DNA from: an uncultured Pseudoruegeria sp.
Lineage (GTDB): Bacteria; Pseudomonadota; Alphaproteobacteria; Rhodobacterales; Rhodobacteraceae
Direction: 5' to 3'
DNA length: 64,000 nucleotides
Assembly: GCA_947498155.1 (NCBI GenBank)
Contig: CANMJD010000006.1
Span: 123,952-187,951 of the forward strand
The notes under the pieces were generated by a model. The model searched no databases, was not told the origin of the DNA, and was given only the letters and a program-made list of their open reading frames with translations. The translations under genes were made by a program, and so were the position numbers. Shown piece after piece: positions 8,654-18,017 of this stretch. Position 1 is the first letter of the stretch. The number at the start of each line of letters is the position of its first letter.

Positions 8654-10072
8654 CTAAGGCAGGTACTTTTGTACGGCGCGCACCAGTTTTTTGACACTCG
8701 GATTATCAAATAGCTTTGGCGTAAAGTAGGCGCTTGCGGCGCGTTTGTTAACCTCTCCCAACGTCGGATAAGGGGCTATCATGTTGGCAACGGACGACAT
8801 TTTCAACTTATTTGCAATGGCCATGGCCCAGATGCCGATCAACTCTCCGGCCTGCGCCCCGACAATAGAGGCACCAACAGGGCGTCCTTTGACCACCATC
8901 ACCTTGATCAGACCGGTGGTTTTGCCTTCGGCGATGGCACGATCATTCTCTTCAAAATCATAGCGTGCAACAAACAGAGCATCGCCGAATTTTTCGCGCG
9001 CTTGGGCTTCGGTCAGGCCGACTTGGGCGATTTCAGGATCGGTATAGGTGGCCCAGGGAATATGATCCTGCCGCGCCTTGGAGGGCAACCCGAACAGGAT
9101 AGAGCGGATCACAACCCCTGCATGATAGCCCGCCACATGGGTGAATTGCAGTTTGCCTGCCACATCCCCAACCGCATAGACCTTACGGTTGCTGCTGCGC
9201 AGATCATCGCCAACGGTGATACCGCTGCGATCATGGGCAATACCACCCGCCTCCAGATCAAGTCGCTCAATATTGACCTTGCGCCCGACGGCCATCAGCA
9301 AATGCGAGCCCTTAAAGACCCGACCGTCTGTGACCTCTACCTCTATCGCCCCTGCCGTACCGCGAATCTCTGCGGCGGTGGCCTCTTCTTCGATCCTGAT
9401 GCCTTCAGCCCGCAGGCGTTGCAGAGCGATGGCGGCCAGTTCCGGATCATCCTTGCCCAGCGCCTTGGTCCCTTCAATGACGGTGACCTCACAGCCCAGA
9501 CGCCGATGCGCCTGCGCCATCTCCATGCCAATCGGTCCCCCCCCAATGATCAGCAAATGTTCGGGCCGCGCACGCAGATCAAAGATGGTTTCATTGGTTT
9601 CATAGGGCACTTTATCAATGCCGGGGATCGGTGGCACAAAGGGCGAGGAGCCAGTCGCAATCACAAAGCGCCGTGCGGTGATCACCGTATCACCCGCCTG
9701 CACTTCGGTTTCGGAAATAAAGCGGCCATATTCACGGATCACCTTGACGCCAAAGCCTTCAAACCGCTCTTGGCTGTCGACGGGGGCGATGGTCTCTATC
9801 ACCTTATGCACGTGATCCTTGGCCGCCGCATAATCCACCGAAGGCCGGATTGGCGTCACGCCAAAGGGCTGGCCTGTCTGCATGGCATGGGCGTGTTTAC
9901 CCGCCGCCAGCAACGCTTTCGACGGCACGCAGCCGAAATTCAGACAGTCGCCACCCATTTTGTGACCTTCCAGCAGCACCACATCCGCGCCCATCTGGCT
10001 GGCCCCTGCCGCGATCGACAGCCCGCCAGAGCCTGCACCGATAATACAAACATCGGTTTTAATCTTTTTCAT
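8654..10072 (-). CDS. Mercuric-reductase-like FAD/NAD(P) disulfide oxidoreductase
   Basis: A 472-residue flavoprotein of pyridine nucleotide-disulfide oxidoreductase class I. It has an FAD-binding GAGSGG motif at residues 12-17 and the redox pair C43/C48 in CLNFGCVPSK. A second dinucleotide site (IIGGGPIGMEMA) and the C-terminal dimerisation domain follow. Where lipoamide dehydrogenases have HPTLSE, this protein has YPTLGE, so the usual catalytic histidine is absent, as in MerA. It also lacks the C-terminal vicinal cysteine pair and the N-terminal metal domain of true mercuric reductases. Its substrate is unknown. It sits 3 bases after the TVP38 gene, a pairing often seen. Confidence 0.88.
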   Translation of the reverse strand: MKKIKTDVCIIGAGSGGLSIAAGASQMGADVVLLEGHKMGGDCLNFGCVPSKALLAAGKHAHAMQTGQPFGVTPIRPSVDYAAAKDHVHKVIETIAPVDSQERFEGFGVKVIREYGRFISETEVQAGDTVITARRFVIATGSSPFVPPIPGIDKVPYETNETIFDLRARPEHLLIIGGGPIGMEMAQAHRRLGCEVTVIEGTKALGKDDPELAAIALQRLRAEGIRIEEEATAAEIRGTAGAIEVEVTDGRVFKGSHLLMAVGRKVNIERLDLEAGGIAHDRSGITVGDDLRSSNRKVYAVGDVAGKLQFTHVAGYHAGVVIRSILFGLPSKARQDHIPWATYTDPEIAQVGLTEAQAREKFGDALFVARYDFEENDRAIAEGKTTGLIKVMVVKGRPVGASIVGAQAGELIGIWAMAIANKLKMSSVANMIAPYPTLGEVNKRAASAYFTPKLFDNPSVKKLVRAVQKYLP

Positions 10073-10075
10073 GGC

Positions 10076-10810
10076 TCAGACGTCCTTTGACTTGGAAAAA
10101 CTTTTGATCAGGATCGGCAGCGCCGCCAGCGCACAGAGCCCGAGAATCGGCAGAAGGATTTGCGGTTCGAAAATGATGCCAAGGTTCGGCGTTTCGCCCC
10201 TCTCGAATACCTCACCCAGGCCTGCGCCCACCGACGTATAGACCACACCGCCTGGAATGATGCCAAAAAAGGTAGAGACCACAAAGCGGTACAGCGACAC
10301 CCCGACCAGCGCCGGAATGATATTGGCGACAAAAAACGGCACCGCCGGCACCAAACGGATCAGGAACAGCATCGACCACTGGTTGGCATCAATGCCGTCC
10401 TTGATCTTTTTGACCGTGCCTTCAGAGGCATCCATACGGGCCGAGAGCTTTTCGCCCATGCCCCATTGGGCGGCCAGAAAAATACCGGTTGCACCGATGG
10501 TGGCGGCAGTAATGTTAAACAGCGCCCCGGGAAACACCCCAAACAAGAAACCGCCGGTCAGCGTGGCAATCGTGGCGCCGGGCAGGGAAAACCCGACAAT
10601 GATGATATAAAGGCCAATAAAGGCCAGCGCGGTCAGCACATAATGGGAATCGCGAAAGGCGATCAGCCTGTCACGATTGTCCGACAGAGCCTCAAAGCTT
10701 AGATAATCGCGCAGGGTAAAGGCCCCGAGCACCGCAATCAGCAGTATCAGAATCATCGGAAGCTTTTTAACCAACCCGCTTTGGCTGGCTTGCTCTGTGT
10801 CGCGCATCAT
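10076..10810 (-). CDS. TVP38/TMEM64 family (SNARE-associated) membrane protein
   Basis: A 244-residue inner-membrane protein with about five or six hydrophobic helices. It contains the family core: GATIATLTGGFLFG, then a glycine-rich reentrant-like region, then RLVPAVPFFVANIIPALVGV, then GIIPGGVVYTSVGAGLG. Relatives belong to the DedA/TMEM41/VTT superfamily, proposed to act in lipid movement. It is the first gene of the three-gene operon with the flavoprotein and the histidine kinase. The ATG at 10810 is followed at once by a second ATG. Confidence 0.88.
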   Translation of the reverse strand: MMRDTEQASQSGLVKKLPMILILLIAVLGAFTLRDYLSFEALSDNRDRLIAFRDSHYVLTALAFIGLYIIIVGFSLPGATIATLTGGFLFGVFPGALFNITAATIGATGIFLAAQWGMGEKLSARMDASEGTVKKIKDGIDANQWSMLFLIRLVPAVPFFVANIIPALVGVSLYRFVVSTFFGIIPGGVVYTSVGAGLGEVFERGETPNLGIIFEPQILLPILGLCALAALPILIKSFSKSKDV

Positions 10811-11099
10811 CTGATCTGCCCTTTATCATCACATTGTTTCTGTGGCATAACATGCGGGTTCGCAGGGCTATTCGTAAGGCCCTTCACAGCGCGTTGATCT
10901 TTGGTGACAGAAAAGTGGGCTTTTGACCCGCTTTCCGACAGCTTTGTAACAATTGGCCGCTGAAAAGTGGAAAAACCTGCAACAAACCGGGAAAACGCGA
11001 ATTGACTTCCCGCTGACGAAGCCCTATTCGCTGGGCCTCGAATGTAATCGGCCTCCGAATCCACCGGGGTTCCTGGCCGCAATCTGATGGAGACGGGCG

Positions 11100-11234
11100 A
11101 TGAAACGCACCTACCAACCTTCTAACCTGGTTCGCAAACGGCGCCATGGTTTCCGTTCGCGCATGGCGACTAAAGCCGGTCGCAAGATCCTGAACGCACG
11201 TCGTGCCAAGGGTCGTAAAGAGCTGTCCGCATAA
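11100..11234 (+). CDS. rpmH: 50S ribosomal protein L34
   Basis: A 44-residue basic protein beginning [18 protein letters not shown] and ending with [12 protein letters not shown], which is the whole of L34. The ATG at 11100 follows GGAGACGGGCG. It heads the classical rpmH-rnpA-yidD group. A strong hairpin at 11260-11294 separates it from rnpA. Confidence 0.97.
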   Translation: MKRTYQPSNLVRKRRHGFRSRMATKAGRKILNARRAKGRKELSA

Positions 11235-11259
11235 GCGACAGATCTATCTACGGATTTGA

Positions 11260-11294
11260 AAACCGCCGGGTGCCTTTGTGGCAGCCGGCGGTTT
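11260..11294 (+). terminator. Hairpin between rpmH and rnpA (attenuator-like)
   Basis: AAACCGCCGG pairs with CCGGCGGTTT, and an inner TGCC/GGCA extends the stem around a TTTGT loop. It is followed by only a few T residues, so it may attenuate rather than fully stop transcription. That would lower rnpA relative to rpmH (inference). Confidence 0.55.
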
Positions 11295-11400
11295 CCGTCT
11301 GTCCGCGTGAACTTTGCCGATGCTGTTTTTGCGCAATGCCGGTGGCGATAGCGCAGCAGAAGGCTTATCTAACGGTCAGCCCTGATCCAAGGAACCTGCT

Positions 11401-11745
11401 GTGTTGGTGACGCTGACAAAACGAGCCGATTTTCTGACCGCCGCCCGCGCCCGCAGGCAGGCGACAGATGGCTTCACACTTCAGGCCCGCAATCGCAACG
11501 AAGCCACACCGGGCGATATCCGGATCGGCTTTACCTGTTCCAAAAAGGTCGGCAATGCCGTGGCCCGCAACCGTGCAAAAAGACGGCTGCGCGAAGTGGC
11601 CCGAGAAGTCCTGCCCGCGCAGGGTAAGGCCGGATGGGACTATGTCCTGATCGGGCGTCCCGAAAAAACCGCCAACCGCCCCTATTCAGAATTACTAGGC
11701 GACATGCGCTATGCACTAAAGCGCGTGCATGAAGGGCGCAAATGA
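11401..11745 (+). CDS. rnpA: Ribonuclease P protein component
   Basis: A 114-residue basic protein that helps RNase P RNA mature the 5' ends of tRNAs. It has the early segment [15 protein letters not shown] and the RNP motif region [20 protein letters not shown]. Translation appears to start at GTG 11401, with AAGGA upstream. Its stop codon overlaps the start of yidD. Confidence 0.95.
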   Translation: MLVTLTKRADFLTAARARRQATDGFTLQARNRNEATPGDIRIGFTCSKKVGNAVARNRAKRRLREVAREVLPAQGKAGWDYVLIGRPEKTANRPYSELLGDMRYALKRVHEGRK

Positions 11746-11975
11746 CCCCACTGGCCCATATTGCCGCCCTGCCCATTCGCGCCTACCGGCTGATTTTTTC
11801 GCCTTGGGTCGGCTTCAACTGCCGCTATCAGCCCACGTGTTCGGCCTATATTCTGGAATCGCTGGAAAAACACGGCGCGATCAAAGGAACATGGCTGGGC
11901 ACCAAACGGGTGTGCCGCTGCCATCCCTGGGGCAAAATGGGCTATGATCCGGTGCCGGATCAAAAAGACGACTGA
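11742..11975 (+). CDS. yidD: Membrane protein insertion efficiency factor YidD
   Basis: A 77-residue protein of the YidD family, which assists YidC-dependent membrane insertion. It has the conserved core [20 protein letters not shown], then the cysteine pattern continuing to CRCHPWG. The ATG overlaps the rnpA stop by four bases. The normal partner yidC lies 4.2 kb further on, past four unrelated genes. Confidence 0.95.
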   Translation: MTPLAHIAALPIRAYRLIFSPWVGFNCRYQPTCSAYILESLEKHGAIKGTWLGTKRVCRCHPWGKMGYDPVPDQKDD

Positions 11976-12071
11976 CCCCTTTGTAATTCCTCCCAAAGCC
12001 ACTAGGTCTACCCCATCCCCAAGAACGCAGCCCCCGATACGCGGGGGTGTTCAACAGATGGAAGACAAAAC

Positions 12072-12944
12072 ATGAGCGACAATACCTACACGCCCCCAGA
12101 GGTCTGGGTTTGGGAACAAGCCAGCGGCGGGCAGTTTGCCAATATCAACCGTCCGATTGCCGGCCCCACCCATGACAAAGAGCTTCCGGTTGGCAAGCAC
12201 CCGTTCCAGCTGCATTCTTTGGCCACGCCGAATGGTGTCAAAGTCACCGTGATGTTCGAAGAGCTGCTTGAAGCCGGTGTCTCTGATGCGGAATATGATG
12301 CATGGCTCATCAACATCGGCGAAGGCGATCAGTTCAGCAGCGGCTTTGTTGAGGTCAACCCGAACTCCAAAATCCCGGCGCTTCTGGACAACAGCGGTGA
12401 TGAACCAGTGCGGATTTTTGAATCCGGTGCGATCCTGCTGCATCTGGCCGAAAAATTCGGGAAATTCCTGCCCAGCGATCCGGCCAAACGGCCTGAAATG
12501 CTGTCTTGGCTGTTCTGGCAAATGGGCAGCGCGCCCTATCTGGGTGGCGGTTTTGGCCATTTCTATGCCTATGCCCCTGAAAAATGGGAATACCCGATTA
12601 ACCGCTTTGCCATGGAAACCAAGCGCCAACTAGATGTACTGGACCGGCAACTGGCAGAGAACCGTTTTATCATCGGTGATGAATACACCATTGCCGATAT
12701 GGCGATCTGGTCATGGTACGGACAGCTTGCGCTCGGGCGCCAGTATAATGCCGGCACCTTCCTTGATGTGGAAAGCTATACGAACGTACAACGCTGGGCC
12801 AAAGAAATCGATGCGCGCCCCGCCGTGCAACGCGGCCGCATGGTGAACCGCGCCTTTGGCGATCTGGACATGCAATTGCGTGAACGCCACGACGCCAGCG
12901 ATTTTGCGACCAAGACCCAAGACAAGCTGGAAGCAGACAGCTAA
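12072..12944 (+). CDS. yghU: Glutathione S-transferase, YghU type
   Basis: A 290-residue protein of the Nu-class GST/YghU family, glutathione-dependent disulfide-bond reductases. It has the long N-terminal extension typical of this family (PPEVWVWEQASGGQFANINR, then PIAGPTHDKELPVG). A thioredoxin fold (residues 45-135, with NPNSKIPALLD and ESGAILLHLAEK) and a helical C-terminal domain with the FIIGDEYTIADMAIW capping motif follow. It lies alone between yidD and a convergent lipoprotein gene. Confidence 0.9.
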   Translation: MSDNTYTPPEVWVWEQASGGQFANINRPIAGPTHDKELPVGKHPFQLHSLATPNGVKVTVMFEELLEAGVSDAEYDAWLINIGEGDQFSSGFVEVNPNSKIPALLDNSGDEPVRIFESGAILLHLAEKFGKFLPSDPAKRPEMLSWLFWQMGSAPYLGGGFGHFYAYAPEKWEYPINRFAMETKRQLDVLDRQLAENRFIIGDEYTIADMAIWSWYGQLALGRQYNAGTFLDVESYTNVQRWAKEIDARPAVQRGRMVNRAFGDLDMQLRERHDASDFATKTQDKLEADS

Positions 12945-12950
12945 GCCCAC

Positions 12951-12977
12951 AGGCAGGCGCACCCCGTGGGCCTGCCT
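12951..12977. terminator. Hairpin between convergent gst and DUF3833 genes
   Basis: AGGCAGG pairs with CCTGCCT. On the plus strand it is followed by ATTCTTTTT, a normal intrinsic terminator for the GST gene. An alternative GCCCAC/GTGGGC stem overlaps it. The hairpin overlaps the stop codon of the opposite gene. Confidence 0.6.
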
Positions 12978-13503
12978 ATTCTTTTTCAAACATGATGATG
13001 ACCTCGCCAATCGGCACGCCAAACCTGCGCATATAGGCGCGGTTCAGCAGACGATCCTCTGAAAGCTGCCACATCCAATCATCAAAAGAGACCCGAAGCG
13101 TGCCATCCGGCACCGGTAAATCAATCGTATAGACCCAGTTGAACGTGTCGCCGTCTTCTGTGCCGGTGGCCTTGCCGATAACGCCGGGGGCTGTGCCCTC
13201 CCAGGTTTGCGCTCCGGTTTTCGTCAGCGACCAGACACGTTGCTCGGTTTCGCCATCGGCATAGGTGAAATCCTCAACCAAGGTCAGGGTTTGCCCGTCC
13301 CAAGTGCCGGTGATCTCCACCTCAAAGCGCCGCCGCACCGTTCCGAAGACATCCTGAAACTGCCCATAGGCGACAGTTTTTCCTTCAAAGAAGTCCTCAA
13401 GGTTCAGCTCTTGCGTCCCCAGCTTTCGATCGGTCAAGGACGGGGTGCCGCTACAGGCGGATAGTCCGAAAAACAGCGCTATACAAAGCAAAACCAACCG
13501 CAT
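12976..13503 (-). CDS. DUF3833 family lipoprotein
   Basis: A 175-residue lipoprotein taken from the ATG at 13503. The signal peptide ends in a lipobox (GLSAC), so the mature protein would begin at the cysteine and be membrane anchored. The rest is a beta-rich domain (LNLEDFFEGKTVAYGQFQD, then WDGQTLTLVEDFTYADGETE) that fits the DUF3833 family. No catalytic residues are known. An AAGGA sits upstream of this start; a longer frame to 13605 is unlikely. Confidence 0.82.
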   Translation of the reverse strand: MRLVLLCIALFFGLSACSGTPSLTDRKLGTQELNLEDFFEGKTVAYGQFQDVFGTVRRRFEVEITGTWDGQTLTLVEDFTYADGETEQRVWSLTKTGAQTWEGTAPGVIGKATGTEDGDTFNWVYTIDLPVPDGTLRVSFDDWMWQLSEDRLLNRAYMRRFGVPIGEVIIMFEKE

Positions 13504-13617
13504 GATCAGGGTCCTTTTATCTGGTGCCTTTCCCTTGATACGGCGCAGCACCGCCATCGGATGTAAATTGATCACGCATCGCTTGTTTGACAGCGAAAAC
13601 TGCATTAAGTGCCGCTT

Positions 13618-14487
13618 ATGCTAGATGATCATGACGATATTCACCCGCTTTTCCATGGCGCGCCCTCCACGACGGAGTTCAAAAAACTCCGCAAACGCAT
13701 TGTGCGCCATACCCGCGAGGCCATAGAGCAATACGGTATGATCGAACGCGATGCGCGCTGGCTGGTTTGCCTGTCCGGCGGTAAAGACAGCTATACGCTG
13801 CTGGCCGTCCTGTATGAGCTCAAATGGCGGGGGTTGTTGCCGGTCGATCTGATCGCCTGCAATCTGGATCAGGGACAACCGGGCTTTCCTGCAACGGTTC
13901 TACCCGCTTTCCTTGAAAAAATGGGCGTACCGCACCGGATCGAATATCAGGACACCTATTCCATCGTCATGGATAAAGTCCCCGAGGGGCGAACCTTTTG
14001 CGCCCTGTGTTCGCGGCTGCGTCGTGGCAACCTCTATCGTATCGCCCGCGAAGAAGGATGTTCTGCAGTTGTCTTGGGGCACCACCGTGACGACATTCTG
14101 GAAACCTTCTTTATGAACCTGTTTCACGGCGGACGTCTTGCGACCATGCCGCCCAAGCTGGTGAATGAAGAGGGCGATCTTTTTCTCTATCGCCCGTTGG
14201 CCCATGTGGCCGAAGCCGATTGCGAGAAATTTGCCACCGCGATGAACTATCCCATCATCCCTTGTGATCTCTGCGGCAGTCAGGACGGGCTGCAACGCCA
14301 GCAGGTCAAACAGATTCTGGATCAGTGGGAAAAAAACGCCCCGGGCCGCCGTCAAGTGATGTTCCGCGCTTTAATGAACACCCGCCCTTCGCATCTTTTG
14401 GATCCGAAGCTCTTTGATTTTGCAGGATTAACCCGCGATCCATCCGCATTTGATGAAAATGCGGTGCAACTTCCAAAACTGCGTTAA
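13618..14487 (+). CDS. ttcA: tRNA 2-thiocytidine(32) synthetase TtcA
   Basis: A 289-residue enzyme that thiolates cytidine 32 of certain tRNAs. It has the PP-loop ATPase motif SGGKDS near residue 55. The iron-sulfur cysteines appear as CALC ([14 protein letters not shown]) and a later [29 protein letters not shown] is also diagnostic. A GTG nine bases upstream (13609) is an alternative start. It is transcribed divergently from the lipoprotein gene. Confidence 0.94.
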   Translation: MLDDHDDIHPLFHGAPSTTEFKKLRKRIVRHTREAIEQYGMIERDARWLVCLSGGKDSYTLLAVLYELKWRGLLPVDLIACNLDQGQPGFPATVLPAFLEKMGVPHRIEYQDTYSIVMDKVPEGRTFCALCSRLRRGNLYRIAREEGCSAVVLGHHRDDILETFFMNLFHGGRLATMPPKLVNEEGDLFLYRPLAHVAEADCEKFATAMNYPIIPCDLCGSQDGLQRQQVKQILDQWEKNAPGRRQVMFRALMNTRPSHLLDPKLFDFAGLTRDPSAFDENAVQLPKLR

Positions 14488-14555
14488 CCGATCCCTGTAG
14501 CCGATCCTTTATTGCTGAATGGAACGCATTTCAGCAACGTAAGGAACCGGCGACC

Positions 14556-16097
14556 ATGCAACTGCACAAACGACCAGCTGTCCAATCGTTCCGTCACGGT
14601 TTACGCAACCTGATTGAAGGGCCACAGATACTGGCCTTGCTGCCCGCACTCACCCTTGCCGCCTTCTGGCTCGGTGGGGAGGTTGCCCTGCTCGCCTGCG
14701 CACTTGGCCTGCCCGCCGCGCTGGCGCTGATCGGCGCCGTTGAGACGAAAGAACAGGAAACACCCGACATCACGCGCAGTCAGGTGACATCTTTCCCAGA
14801 GCTATTGCATGCCCATATTCCCGAGGCTGGCAGCACAAAACGGCTACCGGCCTGCCTGATCCTGCAGATCGATGATTTCAAAAAACTGGAACAGGAACAT
14901 GATGCGGATTCGATCGATCTGATCCTGCAACGTTGTCATGATCATCTCGAATTATCTCAACGCGAAACCGACATCGTCCATCCCCAAGGTCAGGGGCGGT
15001 TCGCGATCCTGATTGCCCCCGAAGGACGCATGTCGCTGGACGGGATTATCCAGATCGCCCAACGCATGCAAAATGCGATCGCCAAACCCATTAGCCTTGG
15101 TGGCTCGACCCTATTCGTTACCGCCTCTGTCGGGTTCTGCCTGGGCGGTCGTGCGCCGCACAAAACCGGCCAATCGATCTTCAAAGCGGCGCATTCGGCT
15201 TTGCAAGAGGCTCTTCACCACGGCCCCGCCGCCATCCGCGCCTTTACAACAGCCGCGCAACAAGCAGGCGAAAGCGACGCGGTGCAGATTGCCGATATTG
15301 TCGATATTGTCGAAGCTTTTGAAAACGGTGACATCAAGGCCTGGTTTCAACCCCAAATCTCCACAGAATCCGGTGAGATCACCGGCGTAGAGGCATTGGC
15401 GCGCTGGGAACATCCGCAAAAAGGCGTCATTCCTCCGGCGGCTTTCCTCCCCCTGATCCAAGAGGGCGGGCTGAGCGAGCAGCTTTCTTCTGTTATGCTC
15501 ATTCAGGGTTTAACCGCTTTAAAAAATTGGCAGAAATTGGGATACACCATCCCAACCGTAGGGGTTAACTTCTCCTCCAATGAGTTGCGCAATCCCAAGC
15601 TTGTGGATCATATCAACTGGGAGCTTGACCGGTTTGACCTCAGCCCGGATCGGCTAACTCTTGAGGTGTTGGAAACAGTTATTGCCGGTCCGGGGGATGA
15701 CATGATCACCCGTAATCTGACCGGTCTCTCCAAAATGGGCTGCGGCATTGATCTGGATGATTTTGGCACCGGACATGCCTCTATTGCGAATATCCGGCGG
15801 TTTTCAGTGGACCGGATCAAAATTGACCGCTCCTTGGTGCGCAAACTGGATGAGGATCAGAGCCAGAAGAAACTGATCGCGGCGATTTTGGTTATGGCTG
15901 AACAGCTTGAGGTGGATACTTTGGCCGAAGGTGTGGAAACCATCGGCGAACATGCTGCTCTGGCGCAACTGGGTTGCGCCCATGTGCAGGGATTCGGCAT
16001 CGCCCGCCCCATGCCCTTTGCCGATTGCTCCGCTTGGATCGAAGGCCACAACACAAAACTCTCTCGCCCCGCGCAATTGGGCCGAAATGTCGGGTAG
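14556..16097 (+). CDS. GGDEF-EAL protein with degenerate GGDEF, probable c-di-GMP phosphodiesterase
   Basis: A 513-residue protein. Residues 25-62 form a membrane hairpin. A GGDEF-like domain (about 95-235) has GQGRF at 145-149 where GGDEF should be, so diguanylate cyclase activity is not expected. The EAL domain (about 250-500) is intact: EAL at 279-281, NFSSNELR, LEVLET, DDFGTG at 401-406, KIDRS at 422-426 and EGVET. It should hydrolyse cyclic di-GMP at the membrane. The GGDEF remnant may bind GTP as a regulator (inference). It sits between ttcA and yidC. Confidence 0.88.
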   Translation: MQLHKRPAVQSFRHGLRNLIEGPQILALLPALTLAAFWLGGEVALLACALGLPAALALIGAVETKEQETPDITRSQVTSFPELLHAHIPEAGSTKRLPACLILQIDDFKKLEQEHDADSIDLILQRCHDHLELSQRETDIVHPQGQGRFAILIAPEGRMSLDGIIQIAQRMQNAIAKPISLGGSTLFVTASVGFCLGGRAPHKTGQSIFKAAHSALQEALHHGPAAIRAFTTAAQQAGESDAVQIADIVDIVEAFENGDIKAWFQPQISTESGEITGVEALARWEHPQKGVIPPAAFLPLIQEGGLSEQLSSVMLIQGLTALKNWQKLGYTIPTVGVNFSSNELRNPKLVDHINWELDRFDLSPDRLTLEVLETVIAGPGDDMITRNLTGLSKMGCGIDLDDFGTGHASIANIRRFSVDRIKIDRSLVRKLDEDQSQKKLIAAILVMAEQLEVDTLAEGVETIGEHAALAQLGCAHVQGFGIARPMPFADCSAWIEGHNTKLSRPAQLGRNVG

Positions 16098-16199
16098 TTG
16101 TCATAGGTATAAGGAGGATTACCGGAAAACTGCTTGACCTTTGGCCCCATGAAGGGTTGAACCACCGAAGACTTTTTCTTGGAAGGTGGCAGTCCCGAC

Positions 16200-18017
16200 A
16201 TGGACGATCAGAATAAGAATCTTATCCTCGCAACAGCCCTCAGTTTCCTCGTGATTCTGGTTTGGTTTGTGTTTTTCCCACCGGAAGAACCCCAAATCGA
16301 TCCGAATGCGCCTGTCGCTGTTCAATCCGACGCTTCTGGTGATACTGCGAATATCGCCTCAACCCCGCCTGTTGCCGCTGCAGCAGGTGATGCGGTACCG
16401 CCCTCGCAAGAGGCCACACCGGTCCAAGCGGCACGGATCGAAGTCGATTCCCCCAAGCTTACCGGGAGCATCTCGGTACTTGGCGGGCGGATCGATGATC
16501 TGGAGCTTAAGGGCTATCAGGAAACGCTTGATGCGGATTCGCCACTGGTCCGGCTGATGTCCCCCGTTGGGACTCCTGATGCCTACTACGCACTTTACGG
16601 ATGGGCCCCTGCTGGCAGCCTTGGTTTTGACGATGTGCCGGGTGCCAATACCGAATGGCAGATTGAAAGCGGCACCAAACTAACGCCGGAGACACCCGTT
16701 GTTCTGCGCTGGGAAAACAATTCTGGCCTGATTTTTCGCCGCGAAATCAGCGTCGATCCCGAATACCTGTTCACCATTACGCAGTCGGTTGAAAATACCA
16801 GCGACTCTGCCCAACGTGCCCAACCCTACGGTATCGTTGCGCGCCATGGCGAACCCGATATTGATGGTTTCTTCATCCTGCACGAAGGTGTTGTGCGGCT
16901 GAACGATGGCGAACTGGAAGAGATCGACTATGACGACATGCCGGATCTGGACGTCAACAGCCGAGAGGCTGCCCGCGCCGATGTGGTTGAAGTCGCCGAA
17001 AACGGCTGGGTTGGTTTTACCGATAAATACTGGATGACAACGTTGATCCCCCAAGGGGGCCAGCCTTTCACATCTGTTGCCAAATACGTTCCAGGTGCGG
17101 ATATCTACCAGACCGAGGCCCGCCAGCCGACCCAAACAATCGAACCTGGCCAAACTGTTACAGTCCAAACCAATCTGTTTGCCGGTGCGAAAGAATGGGA
17201 AGCCATCCGCCACTATGAAAAAGACAATGGCATTCAGAACTTCGTTGATTCCATTGACTGGGGTTGGTTCTTCTTCCTGACCAAACCGATCTTCCGTTTG
17301 TTGCACGCCCTTAATGGCTTTATCGGCAATATGGGCTGGTCGATCATCGCACTGACTTTGATCATCAAAGGGCTGCTTCTGCCGCTTGCCTTCAAATCCT
17401 ATGTCTCCATGGCGAAGATGAAAGAGCTTCAGCCCGAGATGGAGAAGATCAAGGAAAAAGCCGGCGAAGACCGTCAAAAGCTCCAGCAAGAAATGATGGC
17501 GCTTTATAAGAAAGAAAAGGTCAATCCAGCCTCCGGGTGTTTGCCGATCCTTCTGCAAATTCCGATCTTCTTCTCGCTGTATAAAGTGATTTTTGTCACC
17601 ATCGAATTGCGTCACGCGCCATGGCTTGGTTGGATCAAAGATCTTTCGGCCCCCGATCCCAGCTCGATCCTGAACCTTTTCGGCGCACTGCCGTGGGGTG
17701 TTCCAGAAGCGGATTCGATCTTTGCGCTGGTGTCGCTGGGTATCCTGCCGATCCTGCTGGGGATTTCCATGTGGTTGCAACAAAAGCTGAACCCGGCCCC
17801 CACAGATCCGACCCAAGCAATGGTCTTTGCCTGGATGCCATGGGTCTTTATGTTCATGCTAGGCAGCTTTGCGTCGGGTCTGGTGCTGTACTGGATCGCC
17901 AACAACACAATCACCTTTACGCAGCAGTATCTGATCATGCGCAGCCAAGGGTATCACCCCAATGTCTTTGGCAATATCCTGTCGGGCTTCAAACGTAAAA
18001 AGCCCGAAAGCAAATGA
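16200..18017 (+). CDS. yidC: Membrane protein insertase YidC
   Basis: A 605-residue insertase from the ATG at 16200 (MDDQNKNLILATALSFLV). The first transmembrane helix is at residues 8-25. A large periplasmic beta-domain (about 60-345) follows, then the conserved five-helix core, including MGWSIIALTLIIKGLLLPLA, then the cytoplasmic coiled region EKIKEKAGEDRQKLQQEMMA, then PIFFSLYKVIFVTIELRHAP. The gene overlaps the MOSC gene at ATGA. Confidence 0.96.
   Translation: MDDQNKNLILATALSFLVILVWFVFFPPEEPQIDPNAPVAVQSDASGDTANIASTPPVAAAAGDAVPPSQEATPVQAARIEVDSPKLTGSISVLGGRIDDLELKGYQETLDADSPLVRLMSPVGTPDAYYALYGWAPAGSLGFDDVPGANTEWQIESGTKLTPETPVVLRWENNSGLIFRREISVDPEYLFTITQSVENTSDSAQRAQPYGIVARHGEPDIDGFFILHEGVVRLNDGELEEIDYDDMPDLDVNSREAARADVVEVAENGWVGFTDKYWMTTLIPQGGQPFTSVAKYVPGADIYQTEARQPTQTIEPGQTVTVQTNLFAGAKEWEAIRHYEKDNGIQNFVDSIDWGWFFFLTKPIFRLLHALNGFIGNMGWSIIALTLIIKGLLLPLAFKSYVSMAKMKELQPEMEKIKEKAGEDRQKLQQEMMALYKKEKVNPASGCLPILLQIPIFFSLYKVIFVTIELRHAPWLGWIKDLSAPDPSSILNLFGALPWGVPEADSIFALVSLGILPILLGISMWLQQKLNPAPTDPTQAMVFAWMPWVFMFMLGSFASGLVLYWIANNTITFTQQYLIMRSQGYHPNVFGNILSGFKRKKPESK

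Noticed and set aside
8654..10072. Naming the flavoprotein merA
   Set aside because: The C-terminal cysteine pair and heavy-metal domain are absent.
9002..10090. Plus-strand frame of 362 codons
   Set aside because: It lies opposite the flavoprotein, whose motifs are clear.
16680..17816. Minus-strand frame of 378 codons
   Set aside because: Antisense to yidC; no recognisable motif.
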